Below, one piece after another: positions 43,071 through 52,841 of a stretch of 64,000 nt of DNA (its first letter is position 1; the number at the start of each line of letters is the position of its first letter). Origin of the DNA: Chitinophaga pinensis DSM 2588. Its GTDB lineage: Bacteria; Bacteroidota; Bacteroidia; Chitinophagales; Chitinophagaceae. The notes beneath the pieces were generated by a model. The model did no database searches, was not told the origin of the DNA, and saw nothing but the letters and a program-made list of their open reading frames with translations. The position numbers were made by a program, and so were the translations under genes. Where the stretch lies: positions 4,086,001-4,150,000 of the forward strand of contig NC_013132.1 in assembly GCF_000024005.1 (NCBI RefSeq). The letters are read 5' to 3'.

Positions 43071-43117
43071 TGACGAATTACGATTGTGTGTATCTTTGCA
43101 CCTATTGTAATTCGTCA
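43071..43117. promoter_or_regulatory. ubiD promoter box inside an inverted repeat
   Basis: TATCTTTG (43091-43098) lies in the 19-nt centre of an inverted repeat TGACGAATTACGAT...ATTGTAATTCGTCA (one mismatch over 14 pairs). This could be an operator across the promoter. The box supports the ATG at 43142 as the start. Confidence 0.5.
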
Positions 43118-43141
43118 TTCGCATTTATAGCATTTAGAAAT

Positions 43142-45061
43142 ATGGCATATAAGCACCTGAAACACTTTATAGACACATTAGAAAAGGCAGGAGAGCTGAT
43201 AAGGATCAAGACTTATGTAGACCCTAAGCTGGAGATCGCAGAAATTACCGACAGGGTAAGTAAATCGCCCAACGGAGGTAAAGCGCTGCTGTTCGAAAAC
43301 ACAGGTTATGATTTCCCTGTACTGATCAATTCCATGGGCAGCTACAGGCGCATGTGTATGGCGCTGGGCGTACAGGAATTAGACGATGTGGCGAATGAGA
43401 TCGAATCCCTGGTGAAATTATTATCAAAGCCGAAAGAAGGTATTCTCGATAAACTGGCCATGTTGCCAAAATTGGGTCAGTTTGCCTCCTGGATGCCGAA
43501 AGTCGTAAGCGGAAGAGGCGCCTGCCAGGAAGTGATCATGAGCGAACCGGACCTCAGCAAGATACCGGTTATGCAGTGCTGGCCGAAAGATGGTGGTCCT
43601 TTTATCACCCTTCCCGTTATTCATACCAAAGACCCGAATACCGGTACCCGCAACGTGGGCATGTACCGTATGCAGGTGTTCGATAAAACCATGACAGGTA
43701 TGCACTGGCACAAACACAAAGTGTCCGCCAAGCACTTCATGGAATATAAAAAACTCAAGAAACGTATGCCGGTTGCGGTGATTCTAGGTGGAGATCCCGC
43801 ATATACCTATTCCGCTACTGCGCCACTTCCTGAAAATGTGGACGAATACATGCTGGCAGGTTTCCTGCGTAAGCAGAAAGTAGAACTGGTCAAATGTATC
43901 ACCCAGCCGGAAATTGAAGTCCCTGCAGATGCTGACTTCGTGATAGAAGGCTACGTAGATCCGGAAGAAGAGCTGATCTGGGAAGGGCCATTCGGCGACC
44001 ATACCGGTTATTACTCACTGGCCGACTGGTACCCGCGCTTCCACGTAACTGCCATTACGCACAGAAAAGACGCCATCTATCCGTCCACCATCGTAGGTAT
44101 CCCTCCGCAGGAGGACGCCTGGATCGGAAAAGCGACAGAAAGGGTGTTCCTGGCGCCGATCAAAATGACAATGGTTCCCGAAATGATAGATATGGAAATG
44201 CCGGTAGAAGGCGTATTTCATAACCTGGTGATCGCACAGATCAAAAAGGACTATCCGGGACAGGCACAGAAAGTGATGAATGCCATGTGGGGCGCCGGAC
44301 AAATGATGTTCAACAAAATACTGGTCGTTGCGGATGAACATACCAGTATCCAGAACTATAAAGAACTCGCGCAGTATGTATTCAAACATCTGAACCCTGC
44401 TACGGATATCTACCTTAGCCAGGGCCCGATGGACGTACTGGACCACTCCTGTTCTAAAATGGGCTTCGGTGGCAAGATGTGTATCGATGGCACCCGCAAG
44501 TATGAGGAAGAGATTGAATCAGCACTGATTACTACTGATCAGACTTTCAGCCGTGAGAACGTCATGAAACGTTTCCCTGAGATCAGGGATATCAATGATT
44601 CCCTGCTGAAAGAAAATATTCCATGTATCCTGGTATCCGTAGAAAAAGCACGTCCGCTGCATATCAAGGAATTGACAGAGCAATTATACAATCTGCCGGA
44701 TCTCAGCAATGTAAAAATGGTTCTCTTCGTAGAACATACCGTTGATGTACAGGATCTGCCTTCTGCACTCTGGCGTTTCTGTAACAACCTGGATCCTCGT
44801 CGTGACAGCTTTATCGTACGCCCGGCAGTACCTGGTCATCCGGGCAAAGTAGGCGCCGGTATCGGTATGGATGGTACCCTGAAAACCCGGGCGCTTGACA
44901 ATTTTGAACGTGACTGGCCAAATATCATTGTTGCAGATGATGCTACCATCAGGATCATTGATGAAAAGTGGGCATCACTCAACCTCGGACCTTTCATTCC
45001 TTCTCCTTCTCATAAATATAAACCACAGATGTATGGAGAAGAAGCAGTTGTTCCGCAATAG
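43142..45061 (+). CDS. UbiD-family prenylated-FMN decarboxylase
   Basis: 639 residues from the ATG at 43142 (MAYKHLKHFIDTLEKAGEL). The frame is open upstream to 43070, but that start lies within the promoter. It has UbiD features: GGKALLFENTG, HWHKHKVSAKHFMEY, WEGPFGDHTGYYS, and a catalytic region MVPEMIDMEMPVEGVFHNLVIAQI. Bacteroidota proteins of this kind are usually annotated as menaquinone-biosynthesis decarboxylase; that name is probable but not proven. It needs prFMN made by UbiX, which is not in the window. The stop overlaps the next gene by 29 bases. Confidence 0.88.
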   Translation: MAYKHLKHFIDTLEKAGELIRIKTYVDPKLEIAEITDRVSKSPNGGKALLFENTGYDFPVLINSMGSYRRMCMALGVQELDDVANEIESLVKLLSKPKEGILDKLAMLPKLGQFASWMPKVVSGRGACQEVIMSEPDLSKIPVMQCWPKDGGPFITLPVIHTKDPNTGTRNVGMYRMQVFDKTMTGMHWHKHKVSAKHFMEYKKLKKRMPVAVILGGDPAYTYSATAPLPENVDEYMLAGFLRKQKVELVKCITQPEIEVPADADFVIEGYVDPEEELIWEGPFGDHTGYYSLADWYPRFHVTAITHRKDAIYPSTIVGIPPQEDAWIGKATERVFLAPIKMTMVPEMIDMEMPVEGVFHNLVIAQIKKDYPGQAQKVMNAMWGAGQMMFNKILVVADEHTSIQNYKELAQYVFKHLNPATDIYLSQGPMDVLDHSCSKMGFGGKMCIDGTRKYEEEIESALITTDQTFSRENVMKRFPEIRDINDSLLKENIPCILVSVEKARPLHIKELTEQLYNLPDLSNVKMVLFVEHTVDVQDLPSALWRFCNNLDPRRDSFIVRPAVPGHPGKVGAGIGMDGTLKTRALDNFERDWPNIIVADDATIRIIDEKWASLNLGPFIPSPSHKYKPQMYGEEAVVPQ

Positions 45062-45521
45062 TGTATTCATCCTGTTTTTCCTGTGCGCAGCCTTTACGGT
45101 AAGCGCACAGGTACGTGTTTCCGATTTCCGGTATATAGACAATATAGAAGGCTACTGGACGATGAAGACCAAACTTGGTCTGTATGCCGAGAAATGGAAA
45201 AGAGTGGATGATCACACCTGGAAGGGGAGAACCATGCGCCTGCAAAATGGCGATAGTTCAAAAGTCGATGACATGCGTCTTTTCCTGGAAGGGGATGGGA
45301 TCTACTTTACCATTGCTGCGGTAAGAGACTCTGTCGGAGAACCGATCCGTTTTAAATTACGTGTATTGAAAGCCGTTGGGTTTGTTGCTGAAAATCTGCA
45401 AAGTCCATATCCGCAGAAAATCACCTATCGCTGGAAAGATACAAAGCATATGGATGCTCATTTTGAAGGCAAGGATGGCCGGGTAAGCCGCGAAATTATC
45501 ATACAATATACCAGGCAATAA
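45033..45521 (+). CDS. Secreted DUF6265-like protein
   Basis: 162 residues from the ATG at 45033, giving a signal peptide that ends in FTVSAQ. The mature part begins VRVSDFRYIDNIEGYWTMKT and has GYW, ENLQSPYPQKITYRW and related strands, resembling the DUF6265 lipocalin-like family. The start overlaps the ubiD 3' end by 29 bases, so the two are likely co-transcribed, with the mature product in the periplasm. Function unknown. Confidence 0.7.
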   Translation: MEKKQLFRNSVFILFFLCAAFTVSAQVRVSDFRYIDNIEGYWTMKTKLGLYAEKWKRVDDHTWKGRTMRLQNGDSSKVDDMRLFLEGDGIYFTIAAVRDSVGEPIRFKLRVLKAVGFVAENLQSPYPQKITYRWKDTKHMDAHFEGKDGRVSREIIIQYTRQ

Positions 45522-45581
45522 GGTGCATCTCATTATTGAATTCCTTATCGCGTAAATGAAATTCCCAAATGCATAAATAAG

Positions 45582-45617
45582 TAACGCAAAGCTGGTATAG
45601 CTTTGCGTTATTGTTTT
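45582..45617 (+). terminator. Terminator of the ubiD operon
   Basis: A perfect 12-bp stem, TAACGCAAAGCT/AGCTTTGCGTTA, 5-nt loop, then TTGTTTT. Confidence 0.85.
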
Positions 45618-45679
45618 ACATACTAAGGACAGTCTGCAATTGTACTTCGATTTGAGTTGGTCGTACAATTACTTAATAC

Positions 45680-45710
45680 GCCGCTCCTGATCACAGGAAG
45701 CGGCTTTTTT
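45680..45710 (+). terminator. Second hairpin with T run
   Basis: GCCGCTCCTG-atca-CAGGaAGCGGC (one bulge) followed by TTTTTT. It lies just before the 3' end of the convergent prfC gene, so it may back up the first terminator. Confidence 0.7.
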
Positions 45711-45713
45711 ATT

Positions 45714-47300
45714 TTACTGTTTGTGTATTTCTGAAGTGAAATGGAACTCGATATCAGGATTGTTTGCACGTTCTGTATTCAGGTACCATTCAGACTGCGC
45801 GAGGTATACCAGCAGCCCATCCTTGTCTTCCACAATATTGGATTGTTTGAAGCGGATAAAGTCTTCTACTTTCTGCTTGTCGCCTGTGATCCAGCACGCT
45901 TTAAAGAACGGCAGGGTATTGAACTGACAGGAAGCGCCATACTCCTGCAGCAAACGGTATTGGATGACTTCAAATTGCAGGTCGCCCACACAACCGATGA
46001 TCTTACGGTTACCGTTATGCTGGGTGAACAGCTGTGCAACACCCTCGTCAGTCAGCTGACGTAAACCTTTTTCCAGCTGTTTGGTTTTCATCGGATCCTT
46101 GTTCACCACCTCCTTAAACAGTTCAGGAGAGAAGCTTGGGATACCGGTGAAATAGAATTTTTCCCCTTCGGTCAATGTATCACCGATCTTGAAGTTACCG
46201 GTGTCAAACAGACCCACCACATCACCCGGATAAGCATCGTCCACGATGTTCTTTTCACGGGCCAGGAAGCTGTATGGGTTGCTGAAACGCATGTCTTTTT
46301 CCAGACGTACGTGTTTATAGAATTTATTACGCTCGAAACGGCCGGAACATACGCGCAGGAAGGCAATACGGTCACGGTGACGAGGGTCGAGGTTGGCGTG
46401 GATTTTAAAGATAAAACCACTGAATTTATCTTCTTCTACCTTCACTTCACGGGTGCTTGCTTCACGGTCGCGAGGTACCGGGGCGATCTCCACGAAGGTA
46501 TCCAGCAGGTCTTTCACACCGAAGTTGTTCACGGCGCTACCAAAGAACACCGGGGCCATTTTACCTTGCAGATAATCCGTGTTATCGAAGGTATCGTACA
46601 CACCTTCAATCAGTTCAACGTCATTTCTCAGCTGAGCGGCATCCTGAGGATTGAAATGTTCATCTATGTATTTGCTGCTCAGGTCACTGAGCGGAACGAT
46701 GTCATCATCAGTGGCTTTTTTATTGGGTGCAAAAGATACAAAGCTTTTATTATAGAGGTTATATACGCCTTTGAAGTCGGTACCCATATTGATCGGCCAG
46801 CTCAGCGGGCGTACACGGATGCTCAGTTTCTCTTCCAGTTCGTCCAGCAGGTCAAATGGATTCTTACCATCACGGTCCAGTTTGTTCACAAAGATGATCA
46901 CCGGGGTATCACGCATACGGCACACTTCCATCAGTCTTTCGGTCTGCTCTTCCACCCCTTTTACGCAGTCTATCACGAGTACGACACTGTCTACCGCTGT
47001 CAGAGTACGATAAGTATCTTCCGCGAAGTCCTTGTGACCAGGAGTATCCAGCAGGTTCACCAGCATATCCCTGTATTCAAAGGTCATTACGGAAGTCGCC
47101 ACGGAGATACCACGCTGGCGTTCTATCTCCATAAAGTCAGAGGTCGTATGTTTCTTGATTTTGTTCGACTTAACAGCACCTGCCGTCTGGATAGCGCCCC
47201 CGAACAGGAGGAACTTTTCCGTCAGGGTTGTCTTACCGGCATCCGGGTGGGCGATAATGGCGAATGTCTTTCTTTTATTGATCTCGTTTGCGTACTTCAT
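45714..47300 (-). CDS. prfC: Peptide chain release factor 3 (RF3)
   Basis: 528 residues from the ATG at 47298-47300. RF3 is a GTPase that removes RF1/RF2 from the ribosome. The G1 loop AHPDAGKTT is at 18-26, followed by [20 protein letters not shown] and [16 protein letters not shown] (RF3-type). The open frame extends 145 codons further, but a TACCTTTG box at 47325-47332 and the length match to E. coli RF3 (529 residues) fix this start. Domains II and III follow to the C-terminus, complete. Confidence 0.95.
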   Translation of the reverse strand: MKYANEINKRKTFAIIAHPDAGKTTLTEKFLLFGGAIQTAGAVKSNKIKKHTTSDFMEIERQRGISVATSVMTFEYRDMLVNLLDTPGHKDFAEDTYRTLTAVDSVVLVIDCVKGVEEQTERLMEVCRMRDTPVIIFVNKLDRDGKNPFDLLDELEEKLSIRVRPLSWPINMGTDFKGVYNLYNKSFVSFAPNKKATDDDIVPLSDLSSKYIDEHFNPQDAAQLRNDVELIEGVYDTFDNTDYLQGKMAPVFFGSAVNNFGVKDLLDTFVEIAPVPRDREASTREVKVEEDKFSGFIFKIHANLDPRHRDRIAFLRVCSGRFERNKFYKHVRLEKDMRFSNPYSFLAREKNIVDDAYPGDVVGLFDTGNFKIGDTLTEGEKFYFTGIPSFSPELFKEVVNKDPMKTKQLEKGLRQLTDEGVAQLFTQHNGNRKIIGCVGDLQFEVIQYRLLQEYGASCQFNTLPFFKACWITGDKQKVEDFIRFKQSNIVEDKDGLLVYLAQSEWYLNTERANNPDIEFHFTSEIHKQ

Positions 47301-47324
47301 ATAGTTTGTGACCGAAAATGTGTG

Positions 47325-47332
47325 CAAAGGTA
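47325..47332 (-). promoter_or_regulatory. -7 promoter box TACCTTTG for prfC
   Basis: Minus strand, 24 bases before the prfC ATG. It excludes the longer upstream start. Confidence 0.6.
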
Positions 47333-47370
47333 CGTAATTGTCACGTTTAATCATTAATTTACATGTATCT

Positions 47371-48624
47371 ATGATTGCCACGATCAAAATTTTATGGAAC
47401 AGCCTGAAAATGGCGGTTCTGGAGCTGCGGGTCAATAAACTCCGCACATTCTTATCCCTGCTGGGTATCACCATTGGTATATTCTGTATCATCGCCGTAC
47501 TTACCGCTACAAATAGCCTGGAAAGAAATGTCCGCAATGAGGTAGAAACCCTTGGCAGCGACGTGGTATATGTACAAAAATGGCCATGGGATGGCGGTCC
47601 TGATTTTCCCTGGTGGAAATATGTAAACCGGCCATTGCCTAAGTTCCAGGAACTCGTACCTATCAAAGAAAAGGTACAGAGTGCCGGTCTGTCGGCTTTT
47701 GCCTTTTCTTCCAACGGAAAAAGGGTAGAATACAAGGATGGATATATGGAGGGAACGGAGCTGTTTGCTGTCAGTGGCGATTATGAGAAAATCCAGGCGT
47801 TGACATTCCTGTCAGGCCGCTTTTTCGCAGGTAAGGAAAACGAAAACGGCGCTAATGTGGCTATTCTGGGCGCCAATATCTGGGAGGGTCTTTTTGGTAC
47901 TTCTGATAAGGCGATGGACAAAACAATTTCCGTAGCAGGCCGCCCTATGCGGGTGATCGGTACCCTGAAGAAAAAGGGGGCCAGTCTGGTGGATGGCATC
48001 AACTATGACAACAGCGTGATCGTACCATATGTATTTGGCCGTACCATTGTGGATGAACGCCGTTTTGCGGATCCGTTTATCCTGGTAAAGGCCGCTCCGG
48101 GCGCTACCTTATTACAACTGAAAGACGAACTCAGAGGGGTGATGCGCAGTATCCGCCGTTTACGTCCGAAAGAAGAGGACGACTTCTCCCTGAATGAGAT
48201 TACTGCCGTTAGCGGAGACCTGAACAAAGTGTTTGGTATGGTGAATATGGGCGGCTGGCTGATAGCCTGTTTCGCCCTGATCGTAGGTGGTTTCGGTATC
48301 GCGAATATCATGTTCGTGACGGTAAAGGAGCGCACCAATATCATCGGACTGAAAAAAGCGATCGGCGCCCGTAAAAAGGTGATCCTGATGGAATTCCTGC
48401 TGGAATCCATGATTCTGTGTATGCTGGGCGGACTTTTAGGCTTAGTCCTGGTATTTCTGACCACCGTTGCGGTGAACAGTTTACATTTCTTTGAATTCAC
48501 ACTCACACTTAATAATATCATCCTCGGATTAACCGTGTCCTCTGTCGTAGGGATCATTGCCGGTTTCATCCCGGCTTACCTGGCATCCAGACTGGATCCG
48601 GTGGTGGCTATCCGTAGCAATTGA
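47371..48624 (+). CDS. MacB-like ABC transporter permease
   Basis: 417 residues from the ATG at 47371. Layout: one N-terminal helix ([20 protein letters not shown]), a periplasmic MacB-type core domain (about 45-270), then three helices of the FtsX domain ([40 protein letters not shown]). No ATPase gene is adjacent. Such permeases move lipoproteins, peptides or toxins, or signal mechanically. It precedes tsaD by 29 bp. The first possible start is a TTG 33 bases upstream, which I reject. Confidence 0.88.
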   Translation: MIATIKILWNSLKMAVLELRVNKLRTFLSLLGITIGIFCIIAVLTATNSLERNVRNEVETLGSDVVYVQKWPWDGGPDFPWWKYVNRPLPKFQELVPIKEKVQSAGLSAFAFSSNGKRVEYKDGYMEGTELFAVSGDYEKIQALTFLSGRFFAGKENENGANVAILGANIWEGLFGTSDKAMDKTISVAGRPMRVIGTLKKKGASLVDGINYDNSVIVPYVFGRTIVDERRFADPFILVKAAPGATLLQLKDELRGVMRSIRRLRPKEEDDFSLNEITAVSGDLNKVFGMVNMGGWLIACFALIVGGFGIANIMFVTVKERTNIIGLKKAIGARKKVILMEFLLESMILCMLGGLLGLVLVFLTTVAVNSLHFFEFTLTLNNIILGLTVSSVVGIIAGFIPAYLASRLDPVVAIRSN

Positions 48625-48640
48625 TAAAGCTATAATTTCC

Positions 48641-48648
48641 TACCTTTG
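48641..48648 (+). promoter_or_regulatory. Promoter box of tsaD five bases before ATG
   Basis: TACCTTTG at 48641-48648 with TTG at 48621-48623, 17 bp upstream and overlapping the stop of the permease gene. The ATG at 48654 implies a leaderless or nearly leaderless mRNA. Confidence 0.6.
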
Positions 48649-48653
48649 CGGGC

Positions 48654-49664
48654 ATGTCTGTAAAAATACTGGCCATAGAGTCATCGTGCGACGAGACAAG
48701 TGCTTCCGTACTGGCCGATGGAAAGATCCTGTCTAATTTTATTGCCAATCAAACTATTCATGAGCAATACGGTGGCGTAGTGCCTGAACTGGCCTCCCGT
48801 GCTCACCAGGAAAATATTGTCCCTGTCGTGGACCAGGCCCTGAAAGTGGCGGGTGTACGTAAGGAGGAACTGAACGCCATTGCCTTTACCCAGGCGCCGG
48901 GTCTGATCGGTTCCCTGCTGGTAGGTAGTTGTTTTGCTAAATCCATGGCGCTGGCCCTGGACGTTCCGCTGATAGCTGTACACCACATGCAGGCGCACGT
49001 ACTGGCTAATTTCATTGGTGAGGATAAGCCTTCTTTCCCTTTCCTCTGTCTGACAGTGTCTGGTGGTCATACCCAGATCGTACGTTGTGACAGTCCTTTG
49101 CAGATGAAGGTAATCGGTGAAACATTAGACGATGCCGCTGGTGAAGCGTTTGATAAAAGTGCCAAATTACTGGGCCTGCCATATCCTGGTGGTCCGCTGA
49201 TAGATAAATACGCCCGTGAGGGCAATCCGGACAGGTTCAAATTCCCTGAACCACAGATCCCGGGACTGAACTTCAGCTTTAGCGGTCTGAAGACCTCCAT
49301 TCTCTACTTCCTCCAGGAACAGCAACAGAAAGATCCGCAGTTCGCCGAAAATAACATGGCGGATATCTGTGCTTCTATCCAGCATCGTATCGTCAGTATC
49401 CTGATGAACAAACTGGTAAAAGCATCAAAGGAAACGGGTATCAAAGAGATCGGTATAGCAGGTGGCGTGAGCGCTAATTCCGGTTTACGTAACGCTTTAC
49501 AACAGTATGGTGAAAAGTATGGCTGGAAAACCTACATACCGAAATTTGAATACTGTACAGATAATGCTGCGATGATTGCCATGACCGCCTGGTATAAATA
49601 TCAGGCAGGGGAGTTTGTAGGACTGGATGCCGTTCCAGGCGCCAGAGCAGGTTTTGAACATTAG
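48654..49664 (+). CDS. tsaD: tRNA threonylcarbamoyladenosine synthase subunit TsaD
   Basis: 336 residues. TsaD transfers threonylcarbamoyl to A37 of ANN-decoding tRNAs. The Fe-binding His pair is HMQAH (His111, His115). Other blocks: AIESSCDETSASV at the start, TVSGGHTQIVR, GEAFDKSAKLLGLPYPGG and GGVSANSGLR. All ASKHA-fold features are present and length is normal. It runs into trmN6 with a nine-base gap. Confidence 0.96.
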   Translation: MSVKILAIESSCDETSASVLADGKILSNFIANQTIHEQYGGVVPELASRAHQENIVPVVDQALKVAGVRKEELNAIAFTQAPGLIGSLLVGSCFAKSMALALDVPLIAVHHMQAHVLANFIGEDKPSFPFLCLTVSGGHTQIVRCDSPLQMKVIGETLDDAAGEAFDKSAKLLGLPYPGGPLIDKYAREGNPDRFKFPEPQIPGLNFSFSGLKTSILYFLQEQQQKDPQFAENNMADICASIQHRIVSILMNKLVKASKETGIKEIGIAGGVSANSGLRNALQQYGEKYGWKTYIPKFEYCTDNAAMIAMTAWYKYQAGEFVGLDAVPGARAGFEH

Positions 49665-49673
49665 TCACTGCCG

Positions 49674-50405
49674 ATGCCCAATCACTATTTCAGTTTCAAG
49701 CAATTTACCGTATACCAGGACGCCTGTGCGATGAAAGTCTGCACAGACGCCTGTGTGCAGGGTGCGTATACCGCTGCCTGGCTCCGGGAGCAATCTCCGG
49801 TCAGCCGTATTTTAGACATCGGTACAGGTACCGGACTGCTTTCCTTGATGCTGGCGCAGCAATCTGAGGCGGCTATTACCGGTATAGAACTGGATCCCGC
49901 TGCCGCAGGACAGGCCCGTACTAATTTCGATGCTTCTCCCTGGAAGGAACGCTTACAGGTGATAGAGACGGATGCCAAACAATTGCCGGCAGGGGAGCCG
50001 TATGATTTTATCGTCACGAATCCTCCTTTTTATGAGGGTGACCTGAAAAGCGTCGATCAACTGCGTAATCAGGCTATGCACGCCATCACACTGGATTATA
50101 GTGAGTTGCTACAGGTTATAGCTACCCAGCTGTCGGCAGCTGGTCGTTTTTCTGTATTACTGCCGTATAAGCCCTTTGCGGAGTTTAAGGCATTGGCGGA
50201 GACAACAGGGTTCTCTTTACAGGAGGTGCTGCATGTAAAACAAAGTGAACAACATGATTATTTCCGCAGTGTAGGTATTTTCGGCAGGAAAGTGACTGTT
50301 ACGCTGCCTTCCACCGAACAGTTCATGTCCATACGGGAAGCAGATAAGAAAACATATACTGCCGCGTTTATAGGGCTTTTAAAGCCTTATTATCTTTTCC
50401 TGTAA
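49674..50405 (+). CDS. tRNA1(Val) A37 N6-methyltransferase-like (TrmN6/YfiC)
   Basis: A 243-residue class I SAM-dependent methyltransferase. SAM loop DIGTGTGLLSL (48-58), acidic ELD at 72-74, and the N6-adenine catalytic NPPF at 116-119 in VTNPPFYEGD. The N-terminal YQDACAMKVCTDACVQGAY is characteristic of the TrmN6/YfiC family. It should methylate A37 of a tRNA, next to TsaD, which modifies the same position in other tRNAs. Its stop touches the stop of the convergent dehydrogenase gene. Confidence 0.9.
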   Translation: MPNHYFSFKQFTVYQDACAMKVCTDACVQGAYTAAWLREQSPVSRILDIGTGTGLLSLMLAQQSEAAITGIELDPAAAGQARTNFDASPWKERLQVIETDAKQLPAGEPYDFIVTNPPFYEGDLKSVDQLRNQAMHAITLDYSELLQVIATQLSAAGRFSVLLPYKPFAEFKALAETTGFSLQEVLHVKQSEQHDYFRSVGIFGRKVTVTLPSTEQFMSIREADKKTYTAAFIGLLKPYYLFL

Positions 50406-51611
50406 TCAATCCTCCTCGCGCACATAATCTTTCAAATAGTCAAAGCGTTCTGTCAAGGCTCCTTTATCTGCAATCGTTGCATTCCGGATAGTTACACTAT
50501 TCTCCTGTTGCAATTCATCAAACACATACTTCATCAACTGGTCTCCGAAATACTGTGAAGCATCCCTTGGCAGTTCGTTCGGCAGATTACTCACACACAT
50601 CATATCCAGGGTATCCGGTAGAAAAGGAGTGGTCCGCTCTCTCGTCTGCCTGTCCACGCCATATACAGGATCATCAATACTGGAATCACCCAGATTAGAC
50701 GGAATGGATCCATTTGTATCATCTGTAATGTCTGCAATCACTTTAATCCGGAAGTTTTCTTTTGCAAGGTCATTCCAGGTAAATAGCGGCGGTATCCGTT
50801 CATCCCAATAAATACCATTCATCAGGATATCAGTGGCTGTTACAAAAGGCAGAAAGCGGCAGTCATACTGCTCGGGATGCAGGTGAAAATCTTCTCTGCT
50901 ATAGGTCTTATCTGTTTTCCGCAGATACAGTTCGCCTGCTTTCAGCTGCGTATATACCGGGTAAGCGTAAGTATTAATCAGATATTCTTCCGGTGGAATA
51001 TATTTAATGCCCAGTAATCCCATGACTTCCAGTGTACCGGCGGCTACGCGTCCGGATCCGGTAATGGCAATCTTCAGGGGAGGGAGTTTGGCGCCGAAGT
51101 AGTGATTGATCAGCTCTTTAAAGTCATGACAACGATGTACGGGTACAAGGCTGTAAGTGCCTGTTTTCTTCCCGTACGTCAGCAGACCGTTGTGCGCGCC
51201 AACGACGCCGGCAAAGAAGCCAAATCCTAATATACGCGCACCATCCGCATGTACCAGGCATTCGTAATCTATCAGCGTGATCTGTTTTTCCAGGATCGTC
51301 TGTAGCATATGCTGGTTATGTGGTTGTTTCTTACGTGTATGCGAAAAGAAAAGATATGTTTTCCCCGAAAGCAGTTTGTCTGCCGGTACCTCCTTGATAC
51401 CTAACAGTACCTCACAATCGGAGAGGTCTTCGGAAAGTGTAATACCGGCGGCGGCGTATTCATCATCTGTAAAGCATCTCCAGTGGGAGGGCTGTACACT
51501 GATGCGTACCTGCGGATGATGTCTGGTGATCCACTGGCATTGCTGTGGCGTAAAGGCAACTCTGTTATCGTGTGGCTGTTTTTCTTCCCGTATAAGACCG
51601 ATGTGTAGCAT
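50406..51611 (-). CDS. Alanine/saccharopine dehydrogenase-like NAD(P) oxidoreductase
   Basis: 401 residues from the ATG at 51609-51611. N-terminal part: IGLIREEKQPHDNRVAFTPQQ (AlaDH/PNT N-terminal domain motif). Central Rossmann region: PLKIAITGSGRVAAGTLEVMGLLGI. C-terminal part: CVSNLPNELPRDASQYFGDQL. It resembles lysine-2-oxoglutarate reductase (LOR/saccharopine dehydrogenase) enzymes rather than a true alanine dehydrogenase. The substrate is uncertain. It has its own TATATTTG promoter. Its stop abuts trmN6. Confidence 0.85.
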   Translation of the reverse strand: MLHIGLIREEKQPHDNRVAFTPQQCQWITRHHPQVRISVQPSHWRCFTDDEYAAAGITLSEDLSDCEVLLGIKEVPADKLLSGKTYLFFSHTRKKQPHNQHMLQTILEKQITLIDYECLVHADGARILGFGFFAGVVGAHNGLLTYGKKTGTYSLVPVHRCHDFKELINHYFGAKLPPLKIAITGSGRVAAGTLEVMGLLGIKYIPPEEYLINTYAYPVYTQLKAGELYLRKTDKTYSREDFHLHPEQYDCRFLPFVTATDILMNGIYWDERIPPLFTWNDLAKENFRIKVIADITDDTNGSIPSNLGDSSIDDPVYGVDRQTRERTTPFLPDTLDMMCVSNLPNELPRDASQYFGDQLMKYVFDELQQENSVTIRNATIADKGALTERFDYLKDYVREED

Positions 51612-51630
51612 ATCTGGGTTTTGGTGTAAC

Positions 51631-51638
51631 CAAATATA
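51631..51638 (-). promoter_or_regulatory. -7 promoter box TATATTTG
   Basis: Minus strand, 19 bases before the ATG of the dehydrogenase gene. It supports that ATG rather than a longer start. Confidence 0.5.
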
Positions 51639-51640
51639 AC

Positions 51641-51690
51641 ACAAAAAAAGATCCGCCCCGACAGCGTATTAAAACACTGTCAGGGCGGAA
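51641..51690 (-). terminator. Terminator of the esterase gene
   Basis: A 16-bp stem with two G-U type pairs (TCCGCCCCGACAGCGT with ACACTGTCAGGGCGGA) followed leftward by TCTTTTTTTGT. Confidence 0.9.
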
Positions 51691-51726
51691 CCACTCTTTA
51701 ATAAAACCTCATTTATTTAACCTCAA

Positions 51727-52755
51727 CTATTTCAGATATGCTTTTAATTCGTTGCCTGCCTGTAACATCGCAGAACGTGTAGACGGATTGTCTGCAATAG
51801 GATTCAGCAGACCGTAATCATGGATCGCACCATCATATCTTACCAGTGTCACATTCACGCCTGCCGCATCCATTTTACGTGCATACGCTTCGCCTTCATC
51901 ACGCAGTACATCATTCTCTGCAACCTGTACCAGTGCTGGTGGTAAACCTTTCAGCTGTTCAGCGGTAGCCTGTAAAGGAGAAGCATAGATTTCTTTCCGC
52001 TGATTTGCATCTGTTGTATAATTATCCCAGAACCATTTCATCAGATTTTTCGTCAGGAAGCGTTGTTCTGCATATTGATTATAGGAACCTGTTTCGAAGT
52101 TAGCATCTGTTACAGGCCACAGCAGTACTTGCAACTTAATAGCCGGACCACCTTTCTCTTTCGCCATCAGTGCTACTACAGCCGCCATGTTACCACCCAC
52201 GCTGTTACCTGCAACTGCCAGACGTTTACTGTCTATATTGATCTCTTTACCATTTGCGGCTACCCATTTGGTGGCTGCATATGCCTGATTGATAGCTACC
52301 GGATAGTGTGCTTCCGGTGAAGGTGTATAGTCAACGAAAACAGCGGCTGCACCTGAAGTTACCACCAGGTCACGTACCAGCCGCTGGTGAGTAGGGAAAT
52401 CTCCCAGCACCCATCCGCCGCCATGGAAGAACATGAATACCGGCAGTATGCCTTTCGCTCCTTCCGGACGAACGATATGTAATTTTATAGTCTGACCGTC
52501 TTGTGTAATTGTTTTTTCAGTAACTGTAATACCGGATATATCGACTTTTACGCTCTTCTGCGCACCTATCAGTACTTCGCGGGCATCTTTAGGAGACAAT
52601 GTTTCCAAAGGTGCACCACCGCTGTTGTTTAGTGCATGCAGGAATGCTTTCGTGTGTCTGTCAATGTTAGGATCATTGTCCGGATTTACGTTCTGTGCGA
52701 AAGCGCTTGCACTTAATATACTGGCAACTGCGAGAGAGAGTATTTGCTTTTTCAT
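51727..52755 (-). CDS. Exported alpha/beta hydrolase of the hormone-sensitive lipase family
   Basis: 342 residues from the ATG at 52753-52755, which gives a signal peptide (KQILSLAVASILSASAFAQ). An ATG 24 bases upstream is possible. The oxyanion HGGGW motif (in FFHGGGWVLGDF) marks the HSL family. The nucleophile Ser is in GNSVGG, the Asp in AENDVLRDEG, and the His in GAIHDYG. The substrate is likely a short-chain ester. It follows an AraC-type gene in the same direction, its probable controller. Confidence 0.9.
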   Translation of the reverse strand: MKKQILSLAVASILSASAFAQNVNPDNDPNIDRHTKAFLHALNNSGGAPLETLSPKDAREVLIGAQKSVKVDISGITVTEKTITQDGQTIKLHIVRPEGAKGILPVFMFFHGGGWVLGDFPTHQRLVRDLVVTSGAAAVFVDYTPSPEAHYPVAINQAYAATKWVAANGKEINIDSKRLAVAGNSVGGNMAAVVALMAKEKGGPAIKLQVLLWPVTDANFETGSYNQYAEQRFLTKNLMKWFWDNYTTDANQRKEIYASPLQATAEQLKGLPPALVQVAENDVLRDEGEAYARKMDAAGVNVTLVRYDGAIHDYGLLNPIADNPSTRSAMLQAGNELKAYLK

Positions 52756-52841
52756 TTGTGTGTTGTTGATTGTGATCATTTAATTTGATGACACAAAACT
52801 ACGGCAGCAAATGAAGGCGATCAATGCACGAATGACGACAG

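Noticed and set aside
43070..43141. Earlier ATG for ubiD
   Set aside because: It lies upstream of the TATCTTTG promoter box, and the extra 24 residues do not look like UbiD.
47301..47735. 145-codon N-terminal extension of prfC
   Set aside because: The extension has no RF3 similarity, overlaps the promoter box TACCTTTG at 47325-47332 and the divergent permease gene. The shorter start matches the RF3 length.
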